Shown piece after piece: positions 1 to 10,600 of a DNA stretch of 27,031 nt. Made by a program: the position numbers and the translations under genes. Numbering within the stretch: position 1 is the first letter of the stretch; each line of letters begins with the position of its first letter. A model generated the notes under the pieces. It was not told the origin of the DNA. It searched no databases and saw nothing but the letters and a program-made list of their open reading frames with translations. The stretch spans positions 1 to 27,031 of the forward strand of contig JAAENB010000034.1 of the NCBI GenBank assembly GCA_024224995.1. The letters run 5' to 3'. The stretch comes from a bacterium. GTDB lineage: Bacteria; Spirochaetota; UBA4802; UBA5550.

Positions 1-186
1 AATTTCTTCAGTGGAGAGGAATTTGGGCAGCGGTAATAGATATTTAACCACAGCGGCTTCTTCAGGTGTATAAATAAGTTTTAGATATTGCATAAAGGAT
101 TCGGTGAAATTTCCCTCATGTCTGGGGACTCGTAACGGGTTTTTATTAAGGTTTTCGGCAATTTGCTGATAATCACTGGTTTGCAT
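1..186 (-). CDS. N-terminal part of a gene cut by the window edge; possibly a 4Fe-4S ferredoxin-like family protein
   Basis: An open frame reads leftward from ATG (complement of 184-186) to the window edge, giving 62 residues. A good ribosome binding site (GAGGAGAAA) lies 5-10 bases upstream of the start. The residues include FTESFMQYLKLIYTPEEA followed by KYLLPLPKFLSTEE. This resembles, from memory, the helical N-terminus that precedes the iron-sulfur part of some 4Fe-4S dicluster proteins of Deltaproteobacteria, where a 'LkrlfTPEEA' motif is typical. No cysteine cluster is visible because that part would lie outside the window, so the family call is a guess. The gene is divergent from nadA across a 147-bp intergenic region. 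Confidence 0.6.
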   Translation of the reverse strand, partial: MQTSDYQQIAENLNKNPLRVPRHEGNFTESFMQYLKLIYTPEEAAVVKYLLPLPKFLSTEEI

Positions 187-273
187 AATTTTTCTCCTCT
201 AAAAAAATAAAATAGTCGCTTGTAAGGCCTTGAATGTCAAGTTTATTCGAAATTAGAAAAAACTTTTTTTATC

Positions 274-302
274 TTGAAAAAACAGCCTAAGGGACAGATA
301 AT
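274..302 (+). promoter_or_regulatory. sigma70-type promoter for nadA
   Basis: TTGAAA at 274-279 and GATAAT at 297-302 are separated by 17 bases. The predicted transcript start near 309 gives a leader of about 25 bases before the ATG at 334, with an AAAGGAA-type ribosome binding site in between. This is read by eye only. Confidence 0.55.
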
Positions 303-333
303 AGTAATTAATGAGTAAAAAAAGGAATCAACT

Positions 334-1236
334 ATGAACTACATTGACGAGATAAAAAAGCTTGCAAAAGAGAAAAATGCCATAATACTGGCCCATAACT
401 ATCAGAATGGAGAAATTCAGGATCTGGCGGATGTGTCAGGAGATTCCCTGGAACTGGCCAGGATCGCGGCCAAAAATGACGCTGAGATAATAGTATTTTG
501 CGGAGTCCACTTTATGGCGGAATCCGCGTCTATATTGTCGCCGCAAAAAATGGTCCTGCTGCCGGAAATCTCGGCCGGATGCCCAATGGCAGACATGGCG
601 GAAGCTGAAGATCTGCGTGAATTAAAAGAAGAACATCCCGACGCGAAGGTGGTGACCTATATAAATTCAACCGCAGCGGTCAAGGCGCTGTCCGACGTGA
701 TCTGCACCTCTTCCAATGCCATGAAGATAGTAGAACGGATCGATGGCGATAAAATAATATTCGTGCCCGATAAGAACCTGGGCAGTTATGTACAGCGGTT
801 TACCAAAAAGGAAATAATCCCCTGGAAAGGTTTCTGCCCAACCCATGAAAGGTTTTCCGAAGAGGATCTGGCGAGCATAAAAGAGAAACATCCCGGAGTA
901 CTGGTAATGGTTCATCCCGAATGCCGGCCCGGAGTAATAGATATGGCTGATGAAGTATTCTCAACAGGACATATGGTGCAATTTGTACAGGAAACTAAAG
1001 TGAAAAAGATAATCGTGGGAACGGAAGCAGGGATGATACACAAGTTAAAAAGTGTCGCTCCTGACATAGAGTATATCCCTGCAACGGATTCTTTTATTTG
1101 TCCCAATATGAAAAAAATCGATATTGAAAAGGTCTATAAGTCCTTATTAAATGAAGAGACCGTAATTACCGTAGATGAGACTGTAGCGGAAAAGAGCCGT
1201 ATGGCCCTTGAAAAGATGCTGGAACTTTCGTATTAA
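334..1236 (+). CDS. nadA: Quinolinate synthase NadA
   Basis: NadA condenses iminoaspartate with dihydroxyacetone phosphate to give quinolinate, the de novo precursor of NAD, in the cytoplasm, using an oxygen-sensitive 4Fe-4S cluster. The 300-residue length matches the short NadA type of Thermotoga and Pyrococcus. Three cysteines sit where cluster ligands are expected: C83 in AGCPMADM, C168 in GFCPTHE and C256 in FICPNMK. Other family motifs are AHNYQNGEIQDLAD near 20-33, SGDSLELAR, VFCGVHFMAESA, TYINSTAAVKA, the APDKNLG-like VPDKNLGSYV, and HPECRPGV. ATG 334 follows an AAAGGAA ribosome binding site and a good promoter. No nadB or nadC is adjacent. The next gene starts 17 bp after the stop, so the two are probably cotranscribed. 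Confidence 0.97.
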   Translation: MNYIDEIKKLAKEKNAIILAHNYQNGEIQDLADVSGDSLELARIAAKNDAEIIVFCGVHFMAESASILSPQKMVLLPEISAGCPMADMAEAEDLRELKEEHPDAKVVTYINSTAAVKALSDVICTSSNAMKIVERIDGDKIIFVPDKNLGSYVQRFTKKEIIPWKGFCPTHERFSEEDLASIKEKHPGVLVMVHPECRPGVIDMADEVFSTGHMVQFVQETKVKKIIVGTEAGMIHKLKSVAPDIEYIPATDSFICPNMKKIDIEKVYKSLLNEETVITVDETVAEKSRMALEKMLELSY

Positions 1237-1253
1237 AAACAGGAGAGCACTAA

Positions 1254-2474
1254 TTGACGGGAACTCGTGAAAAAACAGATCAGGATAATGAGCCAAAAGA
1301 AGAGGTAAATCTCCTGAGGAAAAGAACCTTTAACGTGGAATTGCGCCAGTTAGTGGGCAGAATTTCAAATAATGAAGGGCAAAACCCGGAAGACGAAGTA
1401 GTGCCGGAAGAACCGCTTTCTCATGAGCCCGGATTGCTCGACGAATCTCCTGAGTTTTTGGAAAAAGATATACGGAATATTGACAGTCTGTCGGCAGATG
1501 AGCTGCTTTTAAAGTTTCACCAGCTATTTTACAAAGTAAAACAGCTCGATAAAATAAAAGATATCAATCCGTCTTTTAATCCCTTTGAAATAGATCAAAA
1601 AGGAAGGGATTTCGAAGAGGCTCTCATTGATTATATCAGGATTGAGATGAAAGCCATATCTTTTCCCGCTTTTGCCATACTCTCCTATTCCATGGAGCAA
1701 AAATGTTACCGTCCAATATTCAACAGCCTCAAAGGAATAAACACTGAAAATATAACTATCAGCCTGAGAGACGGGATTTACCAGCACATTGAGAAAAATC
1801 CCTATGGTTATGTGCTTGAAGAATCGATGATTGAGAATAATGTATATTTAAAGAAAAAATTTTTATCAAGCAGGGAACAGTCTAAAAATTCATTATATTT
1901 ATTACATGTAAACAAAACAACAACGAACCTGCATTCCGAATTGAATAGCGGACAGTTAGAAGATTCTTTTTCCATATTTCCCTCACCAATTATGATAATC
2001 CAGCTTGAAAAGGAGGGCGAATTTAACCGTGAAAGAGCCTTCCGGCTTCTGGAAGAACGGTTTTCTGTTCCATTTTTTATATTAGCGGAGTATGAAAATG
2101 CCGGTTTTGGACAGGGGGGCTTTGATGATTTTGATAATATAGTCCTGTTTTTTGATTACGCCTTTGAAATAAGTAAATGGATCAATAATGAAATAGGGAT
2201 ACTCATACAGACAACAAAGTATCATAATAAAGAGGTTTTATTATTGATGCGGTATATGTACACAAAATTGTCGGTCCTCATCCCCAGTGATTCTTTTGTA
2301 ATCAGGGTAACAAAAGAGCGGTTTATTGTTTTAACCAAAAATTCAATGGTGGAATTGGTTCGGGATATGGTAGAAGAGTTTAATACGTTTTTTGGGCATA
2401 CATTTGATCTGAATACATTCTCAATCAATGATATAAATCGTCTGGAGGCATTATTGCCGCTCCGTAACCGGTAG
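1254..2474 (+). CDS. Unrecognised acidic protein, possible degenerate GAF/GGDEF-like signalling protein
   Basis: I do not recognise this 406-residue protein. The start is TTG 1254, supported by AGGAG at 1241-1245 with normal spacing; no better start is visible. Residues 1-80 are charged and rich in E, P and D and look disordered. From about residue 80 onward the protein is mixed alpha/beta without signal peptide or membrane segment. The last 80 residues contain LMRYMYTKLSVLIPSDSFVIRVTKERFIVL followed by an amphipathic helix. This faintly recalls the beta-hairpin region of a GGDEF domain (xxRxGGDEFxxLL) in which the signature itself is gone. That reading is weak inference. Seventeen bases separate it from nadA, so it probably shares that transcript, but no functional link to NAD synthesis is visible. 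Confidence 0.8.
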   Translation: MTGTREKTDQDNEPKEEVNLLRKRTFNVELRQLVGRISNNEGQNPEDEVVPEEPLSHEPGLLDESPEFLEKDIRNIDSLSADELLLKFHQLFYKVKQLDKIKDINPSFNPFEIDQKGRDFEEALIDYIRIEMKAISFPAFAILSYSMEQKCYRPIFNSLKGINTENITISLRDGIYQHIEKNPYGYVLEESMIENNVYLKKKFLSSREQSKNSLYLLHVNKTTTNLHSELNSGQLEDSFSIFPSPIMIIQLEKEGEFNRERAFRLLEERFSVPFFILAEYENAGFGQGGFDDFDNIVLFFDYAFEISKWINNEIGILIQTTKYHNKEVLLLMRYMYTKLSVLIPSDSFVIRVTKERFIVLTKNSMVELVRDMVEEFNTFFGHTFDLNTFSINDINRLEALLPLRNR

Positions 2475-2494
2475 CCCCGGAGACTATATATTAT

Positions 2495-2523
2495 TTGACT
2501 TTCCCTTCAATATTGAGTATATT
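2495..2523 (+). promoter_or_regulatory. sigma70-type promoter for the porV-like/rph pair
   Basis: TTGACT at 2495-2500 and TATATT at 2518-2523 are separated by 17 bases in the 95-bp gap after the preceding gene. The predicted start near 2530 leaves a leader of about 40 bases. It is one of the best promoter matches in the window. Confidence 0.6.
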
Positions 2524-2569
2524 TATGTGGTTTGTTGAGTATTCATAGCAATTCTAAATATAGGTGAAT

Positions 2570-3793
2570 ATGCGTTTCAGGTTAATAATACAGGGAATAT
2601 TAATAATAATTATAGCAGTTTATAGCCGGCAGGGCCTATTGGCATCCGGTTCTGCCGGAAGTTCAGGAGCTGATTTTCTTGAGATTGGAATCGGCAGCCG
2701 TGCTCTTTCAATGGGAGAGGCATTTACTGCTGAAACTAATGATATTAATTCTCTCTATTATAATCCTTCGGGTCTTGCTGCCATGAAATACCCGGTTCTG
2801 TCTATAGTGCACCAGGAGCTTATTGTTGATTCCCGGTTTGAGAACGTAACAGGCGGATTTCCTCTTTTGGGGGGATTTATGGGCATATCCAACTCCCTTT
2901 TCTGGGTTCCCACTTTTGATAAAATTGATATAGACGGCAATAAAACAGGAGATGTAACTTTTTTTAATGGCTGCTTTACAACGGGGTACGGGTATGACCT
3001 TGGATTTATGTATGTGGGAGGATCAATAAAATATATATATCAGAAAATTGATACACTTGTTACTCATTCCGTAGCAGTAGACCTGGGAGTATTAAAGGGG
3101 ATGTACATGTATTCTCCTTTTGACGCGCCAATACGGAATTTCCATATAGGGTTTTCCATTCTTAACGTGGGAACCAATGCCAATGAAGACCCGCTTCCCC
3201 GGATGATACGCTTTGGGCTCTCCTACAAGCTAACCAAATGGTATGGCTTGAATATCGATTTTACGGAAAATTTTATTAATGCATCGGATCTCTATGATTT
3301 TACCTATGGGTTTGATGAAAGCTTCAGGATGAATATGGGAATGGAGTTCACTTATCTTGAGCTTCTGGCACTTCGAGGCGGATATCGCTTTAATGATGGA
3401 GGAACCTATACTCTCGGTCTTGGGTTTAACTATGTAATAAGTGATGTTACATTCCTGGTGGACAGTTCTTTTGCCGATTCAGGAGTTTTTGGCCCTTCCT
3501 ATTCTTTTAATGTTTCTTTTAAATTGATCCCCCGGGTCATTACAGTGGAAGATAAACGGCAGGCAGAAGGACATTATAAAAGCGGTATTAAATATTTTGT
3601 CGCGAATGATCTGGATTCATCAATAAATGAATTTAGACAGGCACGAGATTACAATCCTTATCATAAAAATGTTGACAAAAAAATCAAAGACCTGGAAGAA
3701 ATAGCAGATCTCATGAAGAAGAACGAGGAGCTGGATGAAGAACTCAAGGAAGAGCGAAAGAGAGAAGAATCGGATACGGAAACCGAATATTAA
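2570..3793 (+). CDS. PorV/PorQ (UPF0164-like) outer-membrane beta-barrel protein with a C-terminal TPR-like tail
   Basis: The protein has a signal peptide (MRFRLIIQ, then a run of I, L and V) followed by GADFLEIGIGSRALSMGEAF and NSLYYNPSGLA. This is the typical N-terminus of the PorV/PorQ/FadL-like barrels also known as UPF0164 in Treponema. Residues about 60-330 alternate aromatic and glycine residues as expected for membrane beta strands. From about residue 335 a helical TPR-like segment (EGHYKSGIKYFVANDLDSSINEFRQA) leads into a highly charged E/K tail. PorV relatives assist type IX export in Bacteroidetes and transport hydrophobic compounds in spirochaetes; which applies here is unknown. 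ATG 2570 is preferred because TAGGTGA sits just upstream, though GTG 2564 would add only two residues. The last 59 bases overlap rph. Confidence 0.85.
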   Translation: MRFRLIIQGILIIIIAVYSRQGLLASGSAGSSGADFLEIGIGSRALSMGEAFTAETNDINSLYYNPSGLAAMKYPVLSIVHQELIVDSRFENVTGGFPLLGGFMGISNSLFWVPTFDKIDIDGNKTGDVTFFNGCFTTGYGYDLGFMYVGGSIKYIYQKIDTLVTHSVAVDLGVLKGMYMYSPFDAPIRNFHIGFSILNVGTNANEDPLPRMIRFGLSYKLTKWYGLNIDFTENFINASDLYDFTYGFDESFRMNMGMEFTYLELLALRGGYRFNDGGTYTLGLGFNYVISDVTFLVDSSFADSGVFGPSYSFNVSFKLIPRVITVEDKRQAEGHYKSGIKYFVANDLDSSINEFRQARDYNPYHKNVDKKIKDLEEIADLMKKNEELDEELKEERKREESDTETEY

Positions 3794-4445
3794 ACCGGAT
3801 TTTTGCCCTAATTCATACGGGTCCGTGCTAATGGAAATGGGAGATACCCGGATCATTTGCGCGGTCAGTGTTGACAGCAATGTACCGGATCACGCCGTGG
3901 GCAGGGGAACAGGCTGGCTTTCAGCGGAATATTCACTGCTGCCGTATTCAACACCACGCAGAGTAAAGAGAAATTTATTGAAACGGGACAGCAGGTCTGT
4001 TGAGATCCAGCGTCTTATAGGGCGGTCACTGCGCGGGGTAACAGACCTGGCTAAAATACCGGGAGTATCAATAACTGTTGATTGTGATGTGCTTCAAGCA
4101 GACGGCGGAACAAGGACAGCCTCAATAACCGGGGCCTTTATAGCCCTTAAACTGGCAGTTCGGCGTATGCTTCAAGAGAAAATGATAGATAAAGACCCCA
4201 TACTGTCGAATATTGCCGCGATTTCGGCAGGATATGTAGATAATGAACTTCTTTTAGACCTCGATTACAGTGAGGACTCCAGGGCTGATGTGGATATGAA
4301 TATCGTAATGGATGGCGATTTAAATCTTATTGAGATCCAGGGAACCGGGGAAAAAACTTCCTTTACTATTGCGCAGCTAAATGACATGGTAGACCTCGCA
4401 GCACAGGGGATTAAAGAGCTGGTAGCACTACAAAACAGGTTTTAG
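3735..4445 (+). CDS. rph: Ribonuclease PH
   Basis: RNase PH is a phosphorolytic 3'-5' exoribonuclease that trims tRNA 3' ends, normally as a hexamer of dimers in the cytoplasm. The sequence carries the family signatures GSVLMEMGDTRI, GWLSAEYSLLP, EIQRLIGRSLRG (with the phosphate-site arginine R87 just before it), DCDVLQADGGTRTASITG (T126, R127), DYSEDSRADVDMN and IEIQGTGE. Length (236) is normal. ATG 3735 is supported by GAGGAG at 3725-3730 and by the residues that follow it (NRIRKPNIKPDFCPNS), which align with the usual RNase PH N-terminus. The start therefore lies inside the preceding barrel gene, in another frame. The 59-bp overlap implies translational coupling. A promoter and a strong hairpin follow the stop. 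Confidence 0.95.
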   Translation: MKNSRKSEREKNRIRKPNIKPDFCPNSYGSVLMEMGDTRIICAVSVDSNVPDHAVGRGTGWLSAEYSLLPYSTPRRVKRNLLKRDSRSVEIQRLIGRSLRGVTDLAKIPGVSITVDCDVLQADGGTRTASITGAFIALKLAVRRMLQEKMIDKDPILSNIAAISAGYVDNELLLDLDYSEDSRADVDMNIVMDGDLNLIEIQGTGEKTSFTIAQLNDMVDLAAQGIKELVALQNRF

Positions 4446-4480
4446 CATACGCATCCGGCAAATTTTTATTAATAATGTAC

Positions 4481-4509
4481 TTTACAAAATGCTATATATC
4501 CGATATTAA
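4481..4509 (+). promoter_or_regulatory. Candidate sigma70-type promoter for the giant gene
   Basis: TTTACA at 4481-4486 and TATTAA at 4504-4509 are 17 bases apart. A start near 4516 would put the strong hairpin at 4552-4592 inside the leader of the giant gene. Read by eye. Confidence 0.4.
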
Positions 4510-4551
4510 TAAAGTGGAATTTTATATCCGTACACAACAAATTTAACGAAA

Positions 4552-4592
4552 ATATATACCTCCCCCCGCCGAAGGCGGGGGGAGGTATATAT
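4552..4592 (+). terminator. 19-bp perfect hairpin, terminator or leader attenuator
   Basis: Positions 4552-4570 and 4574-4592 are perfect inverted repeats with a GAA loop. The inner ten pairs are almost all G-C (TCCCCCCGCC) and the outer pairs are ATATATACC. AT-rich DNA on both sides would let it work as an intrinsic terminator in either direction for rph. It also sits only seven bases before the AAAAGGA ribosome binding site of the giant gene and downstream of that gene's candidate promoter. It could therefore act on the giant transcript instead. Confidence 0.6.
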
Positions 4593-4610
4593 ATTTGAAA
4601 AGGATTTCAG

Positions 4611-7600
4611 ATGTTAAATATAGGTGAGCCATATATCTATGAAAACCTCAGTCTTCCGACCTTCCAGGGAGGGAGAGACAAGCTTTCGAATTATAGCGAC
4701 AGGGTAATCATTGTAATATTTATTGATATAATAAACGGTTGGGAATGGCTGGAGCGTTTTGACGCGATTTACCGGGATATTCTTAATAATCCCGGAGTCA
4801 CGAAAAATGATTTCCAGGTTATGGCCGTGGTATATAATTACGAGGATTCCGGTGCTGAGGTAATAAAAGGGATCGAATACGAAGGGCCCGTAACTCCAGC
4901 CTGGGTACAGGCTCGAATTATTCGACATAAGCTGGAAGATATTTCTTTTCCTGTTATGGCAAACGGTTCCTGGATATCATCTATGGCTTATGATTATGAG
5001 TATGCTTTTAGCAGGGACAAGGACCCCTTTTTTCGTGGAAATACAGGAAATTCTTTTTTTGCCTATATTTTTTCAAAAGAGAACCTGGTTGTAGACAAGT
5101 GGAGCAAAAACTGCAGCAGTAATGGAGATCCCATATCTTTTAACCACCTGGTCCTGAAACATCGCGGATATGTTATTACCGGTATCAGCGAACTGGACGG
5201 AGCAATCGCGGACCGTTCGGGCAGAGAAAACGCGGTTCGAGTAAAATTTTATAGTGAACTTTTTTATAATACCAAAGCATTTGTTGTTGAGCGGGTAAAA
5301 AATATCCTGGCACCGCCAAAAGTATCATATACTGAGCCGGAAACCGGAACCAGGCTCAGTGAGCTCAAGCAGGTCCTGGTAATTTTTTCAAAACCCGTTG
5401 ATGAAAATGCGGCAATAAATCCTGAAAATTATACGGTTTCCGGAGGAGCCGCGGGCGGGACGCGTGTCGTTTCCGCTTCATACCGCGACCATGACAAAAT
5501 AGAGAATACTGTTACTCTTGAACTGACGGGAGAATTTATCGACAATCCCGAGGATAATTCACTGGTTATTACCATAAACAGAACAGCGCTGAAGGATGCC
5601 TCAGGGGTTGTTATTCCCCAGCATGAGAATATAATTCATTACAAAGTGGACCTTGACAGACCCTCAGTACGGCCGCTTTCCGATCCCATAAACCTGACCC
5701 TGGGGTTAAATACCAAAGACGGTATTAATACCTCAATAGTCAGTTTTTCCAAACCCGTAACCGGGGCGCTGGAACCGGCCAGTTATAAATTTTCAACCGG
5801 GGGAATTGCCGTAACCAGGGTTCTAAACCTGGTTGGAGAAGAATATGAACTGACCATACACGTTCAGGAAGGAGCCCCGCTTAATGATGGGGATACGGTT
5901 CAGCTCACCATTGATAACAAAAAGGTAACCGGGGTTTCCGGGAATCCCCTGGATCAGAGTGTTATTACCTATACTGTAGATGGATTATCTCCATCTGCGA
6001 TTGCCGATTCCGAAGGATTAAATTTAATCCTGGGACCGGAAATGATAGAGGATAAAGACCTGTCTACCATATCCTTTACAAAACCGGTAAATGGAGCCCA
6101 GAATCCGGAAAACTATTCTTTTAACATCGACGGTATTGTGGTAACGGGAGTAGCCTATATTGGCGGAAATGAATATGCCCTGGCTGTAGATATCGAATAT
6201 ATTCTACCGGTTTCCGACGGTGATGAGATAATCCTGGAGCTGAACAGTGAAAAGATTACTGATGATGTGGGAAACATGCTTCTCGGAAATACAATTTCCT
6301 ATATTGTCGATACCAAACGGCCTGCGGTAATCGCGGACACAGCCGGCATGAACCGTATTTTAGGATCAAAAACAGGGAAACACGGGTGCTCATCGATCAT
6401 TGGGTTTACCAAACCTGTTTCCGGAGCAACAAATCTCGGGTATTATACATTTTCGGAGCCGGGCATGCGGGTAACGGCTATTGAACCATTGGACAACAAT
6501 GAGTTCCGGCTGATTATACATATTGATGAAGACGCGCCATTGTCTCACGGAGATGATGTAATACTCAAACTGGACGAAGGAGAAATTACGGACCGCGTGG
6601 GCAACCAGCTTCACGGAAATATTGTGGAATATCAAATTGATGCCCTTTGCCCGGAGGTAATCACCGGGTACAATGAATCCAATCTTGTTCTGGGAACGGG
6701 AACGGAACACCGGTACAACAACTCCGTAATTGGATTTACCGAGCTGGTTGTGGGAGCTGACGATAAAGAAAATTATACCTTTTCAGTTGAGGGGATTAAC
6801 GTTATAGATGTTCTGGATAAAGGAGAAAATCAATACGAGCTTACCATACATATTGATGATTCTGTTTCTCTAACCCACGGACAGGAGCTTGCCCTCATAC
6901 TTGAGCAGGACAAAGTAGTGAACCGTGTTGGAAATATGCTGCCGGAAAATAAGGTTGCGTATACCATTGATTCCGAACCTCCCACATTCATAGCCGATCC
7001 TCCGGACAACAGCAAAATAAAAGAGCTTGAAACAATAAAAATAAGCTTTTCAAAGTCCGTAGTTGGAGCGGATGACTGGATTAATTACCAGATGCAGGGC
7101 CTGCTGCGGGGCGTTGAAATGGCTGCCAACTCTCTGCATACCTATGATGAAACAACCTGTACCGCAACGCTGAAATTTACCGGAATGTTCCATGAAGGGA
7201 TTGTTGAGCGTCCTATGGAAATTACGGTTACCGGGATCACGGACAAAGCCGGAAATCGTCTTAAAAAAAATACAATATCCTATGTTGTTGATACCAGGCG
7301 TCCCAATGTACATGCGGACAATACCTATCCAAACCTGCACCTGGGAGCCAAAACCGAAGACGGGCTGAATACAACGATTATTAGTTTTTCAGAACCGGTT
7401 ACGGGGGCCGACAAACTTTCGAATTATACGTTTTCCCGTGAAGGAATACGGGTCACGGATTCGGAAGACCTGGGTGAAGGCCGGTACCTGCTCACTATGA
7501 AAACAGCGCAGGAACTGGCTCTTTCTCACGGAGAGAGTATCAACCTTACAATTAGTAAAAGCGGGGTTACGGACATCGCAGGGAACTGGCTCGACCGGAA

Positions 7601-10600
7601 CAGTATTTCCTATACCCTGGATGCCGATATGCCGTATATCCGGGTTGAACCGCCCCGGGGCAGTAACATGCGGACACTCAATATGATTGAGATCACGTTT
7701 TCAAAAGATGTCGCCGGTGTTGAGCAATGGCTCGAGAACTACCGGGTAAGCAAGCGGGTGGGGAGTCTTGAAATTGACCGGGATGGAGCCCATTATTATG
7801 ATGCGCCGAATCGAAAAGCGGTTTTATATTTAAAAGGAGATCCCGGAAGTGAAGCCGACAACGAAGTTTTTGAGATTATTCTTTCCGGAATAACCGACAA
7901 AGTCGGGAACATTCCGGCAGACAATACGATTCAGTATAGTATCGATTCCCGGCCGCCTTCTCTTATTACCGGAACGGGCCAGGTTCTTGGAATAAAGACC
8001 GAAGGGGGAAATAACCGGGTATCAATAGAGTTTTCCAAACCGGTACTGGGAGCGGAAGAACTCCGGATATATTCATTTGGCAAAGAGGGGCTCAGGGTAA
8101 CGGGAGCAACCGCGGTCAGTGACCGGAAGTATGAGCTTACGATTCATATCGCAGACGGAACGGAATTTGTCAATGAAGAAGAAGTTATTCTTGAAATAGA
8201 CCGGGAGCACGTCCGGGATTCCGTAGGGAACATTCTCGATCAGAACAGGCTTTCTTTTGCCATTGACGCGGAGCCGCCGGTACTGCTAAAAGTTGAACCG
8301 CCGGAAAAAACAACCATAAGCAGTTTTGAAGAAGTCACCCTCTATTTTTCCAAGGATGTCACCGGGACCGACAACTGGCGGGAACATTATATCATCTCCG
8401 GGGCATCGGGCAAGCTGGGAATTGATCCCGGGGCGCTTCCCCGCTATGATGAACTGAACCGGCAGATTAGCCTGCGGTTTACCGGAAGTTTTGATGAGGA
8501 TATTGAATATAGAGAGATGCAATTGACTCTGAAAGGGATCAAGGATGAAGCCGGAAACCTTATTGATGAGACAACGGTTTCTTATATTATTGATACCCGG
8601 CGTCCGGGAGTTACTGCCGAAAGTACCTATCCCAATTTAAGCCTGGGAGCAAAAACTGCCGACGGGATCAATTATTCCATAATCAGTTATACTGAAGATG
8701 TCCTTGGCGCGGAAAACCCGGAGAATTATTCTTTTTCCAGGGAAGGGCTCAATGTCACGGGAGTTGAGGATCTTGGAGCCTCCCGCTACCGTCTCACTAT
8801 TGAGATGAAAAAAGGGGTTTATTATACTCACGGAGATACCGTGAAATTGATAGTGAACCGTGAAGGAATTAAGGATGAAGCCGGGAATATCCTGGATGAA
8901 AATACTGTCACCTATACGATTGACGGAATGCTGCCTACCATAAGAGTTGAACCGCCGAACAACAGCAGGCTGCGGACGCTTGACGCCATATCGGTCTATT
9001 TTTCCAGGGATGTCCTGGGAGCGGAGAAATGGCTGAGCAATTATTCCATCTCTCAAAAAGTGGGAAGCCTGGCTATTGATCCAAATGGAGCTCATGAATA
9101 TGAAGCCCGGACACGGAAAGCGGTCTTAAAGCTTAAAGGGGACCCGGGTAAAAATGCCGACAACGAAACCCTGGAATTTGTCCTGTCGGGTATAACCGAT
9201 GCCGTGGGCAATGTGCTTGAAGAAAGCAGTATTTGTTATAGTATAGATGCCAAACCGCCGTCACTGCTTCCAATAGAGAACCTGGTCCTGGGAAGTAAAA
9301 CCGAAGGGGGAAACAATAAAGTCGTAGTGGAATTTTCCAAAACTGTTTTTGGAGCCGATGAACCGGCGATTTATTCGTTTAACCGGGCAGGGATCAGGGT
9401 TACGGGAGTGAGTGGACTGAGTGATAAACAATATGAGTTAAATATCCATATCGACAGCAGGGCCGCTCTTGAGGATGGAGACGAAGTTGCCCTGGAAGTA
9501 AAAAGTGAGCGGGTAAAGGATGATGTGGGAAATCTTCTCCTGGTGAACAGGCTTTCTTTTCTCGTGGATGCCCGTCCGCCCGTGGTTACCTCTGTTCTGC
9601 CCGAAGAGAATACCGTATTGAATCATCTCGATGAGGTAAAGATCTATTTTTCCAAAGAGCTTACGGGAGCCGAAAACTGGCAGGATCATTACGCGTTAAA
9701 AGGCGCCGCCGGAAATATTGAAATCGCCTCAGGGGATGTTCATGAGTATGATGAATCCACAAAACGGGTAACCCTTAAATTTTCGGGAACTGCCGGCAAA
9801 ACTATTGAATTTGGCTCAATGCAGCTGGTAATTAAAGGACTCAAAGATGAGTCGGGCAACGTGATTGAAAAGAAAACCATTAGCTATATTCTGGACACAA
9901 AAGGCCCCTCTGTAGCTGCCGAATCGGTTGAGATCATTGATGCCGACATGAGGAACCATGTTTCCAGGATCCGTTACTCCGAAGCGGTTCTTGGCGCTGA
10001 AAAACCGGAAAATTATTCTTTTTCCGTAGAGGGGCTGCAGGTTGCCTCTATACAGCAGATTGATGAGCGGGATTTTGAGCTTACCATAGCAATTGAGGAA
10101 GAGGCCCCGGTTTCGAAGGATGATGAGATTTTTCTTATCGCAAAGAAAGAGGGAATTAGCGATGCTGCCGGGAACCCGCTTGAAGAAAACCGTATTTCCT
10201 ACCGGGTTGAAAAAATTCATTCCTGTGATATTCTCCTGGCCCTGGAGTGTCCAATGGACATGGTACCGGCAAAGGGCAATGAATCGAGATCCGTGAATGA
10301 TATTTTACGGGATACACTGGACGCGTTTATTCATACCTGGAAAGCGAACCTGGAAGCGGATGACAGGGTTGGAGTTATTTATTATAAAAATTATGGCTCT
10401 TCCGGTACCGGGAACAGCGCCGCGTATGAAGAATTAAAATTTCTTGATGACATATCTCCTGATGAGATTGAACAAATAGCCAACACCCGGGTGAATCATG
10501 GCGGATATTCCCCGGTTGATTCATGGGTTGATGTCGCGGTGAAAACCCTGAAAGAAAAACGGGAGCCGGGCCGGGACCAGGCGCTGCTTCACCTTGGTGG

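Noticed and set aside
2461..2490. Hairpin terminator after the nadA-linked gene (CTCCG ... CGGAG)
   Set aside because: Only five pairs with a long loop and no T tract; too weak to report.
8637..9095. 152-codon antisense open frame and several similar ones opposite the giant gene
   Set aside because: They mirror the Ig repeats, have no ribosome binding sites and recur because the sense repeats recur. They are shadows of the coding strand.
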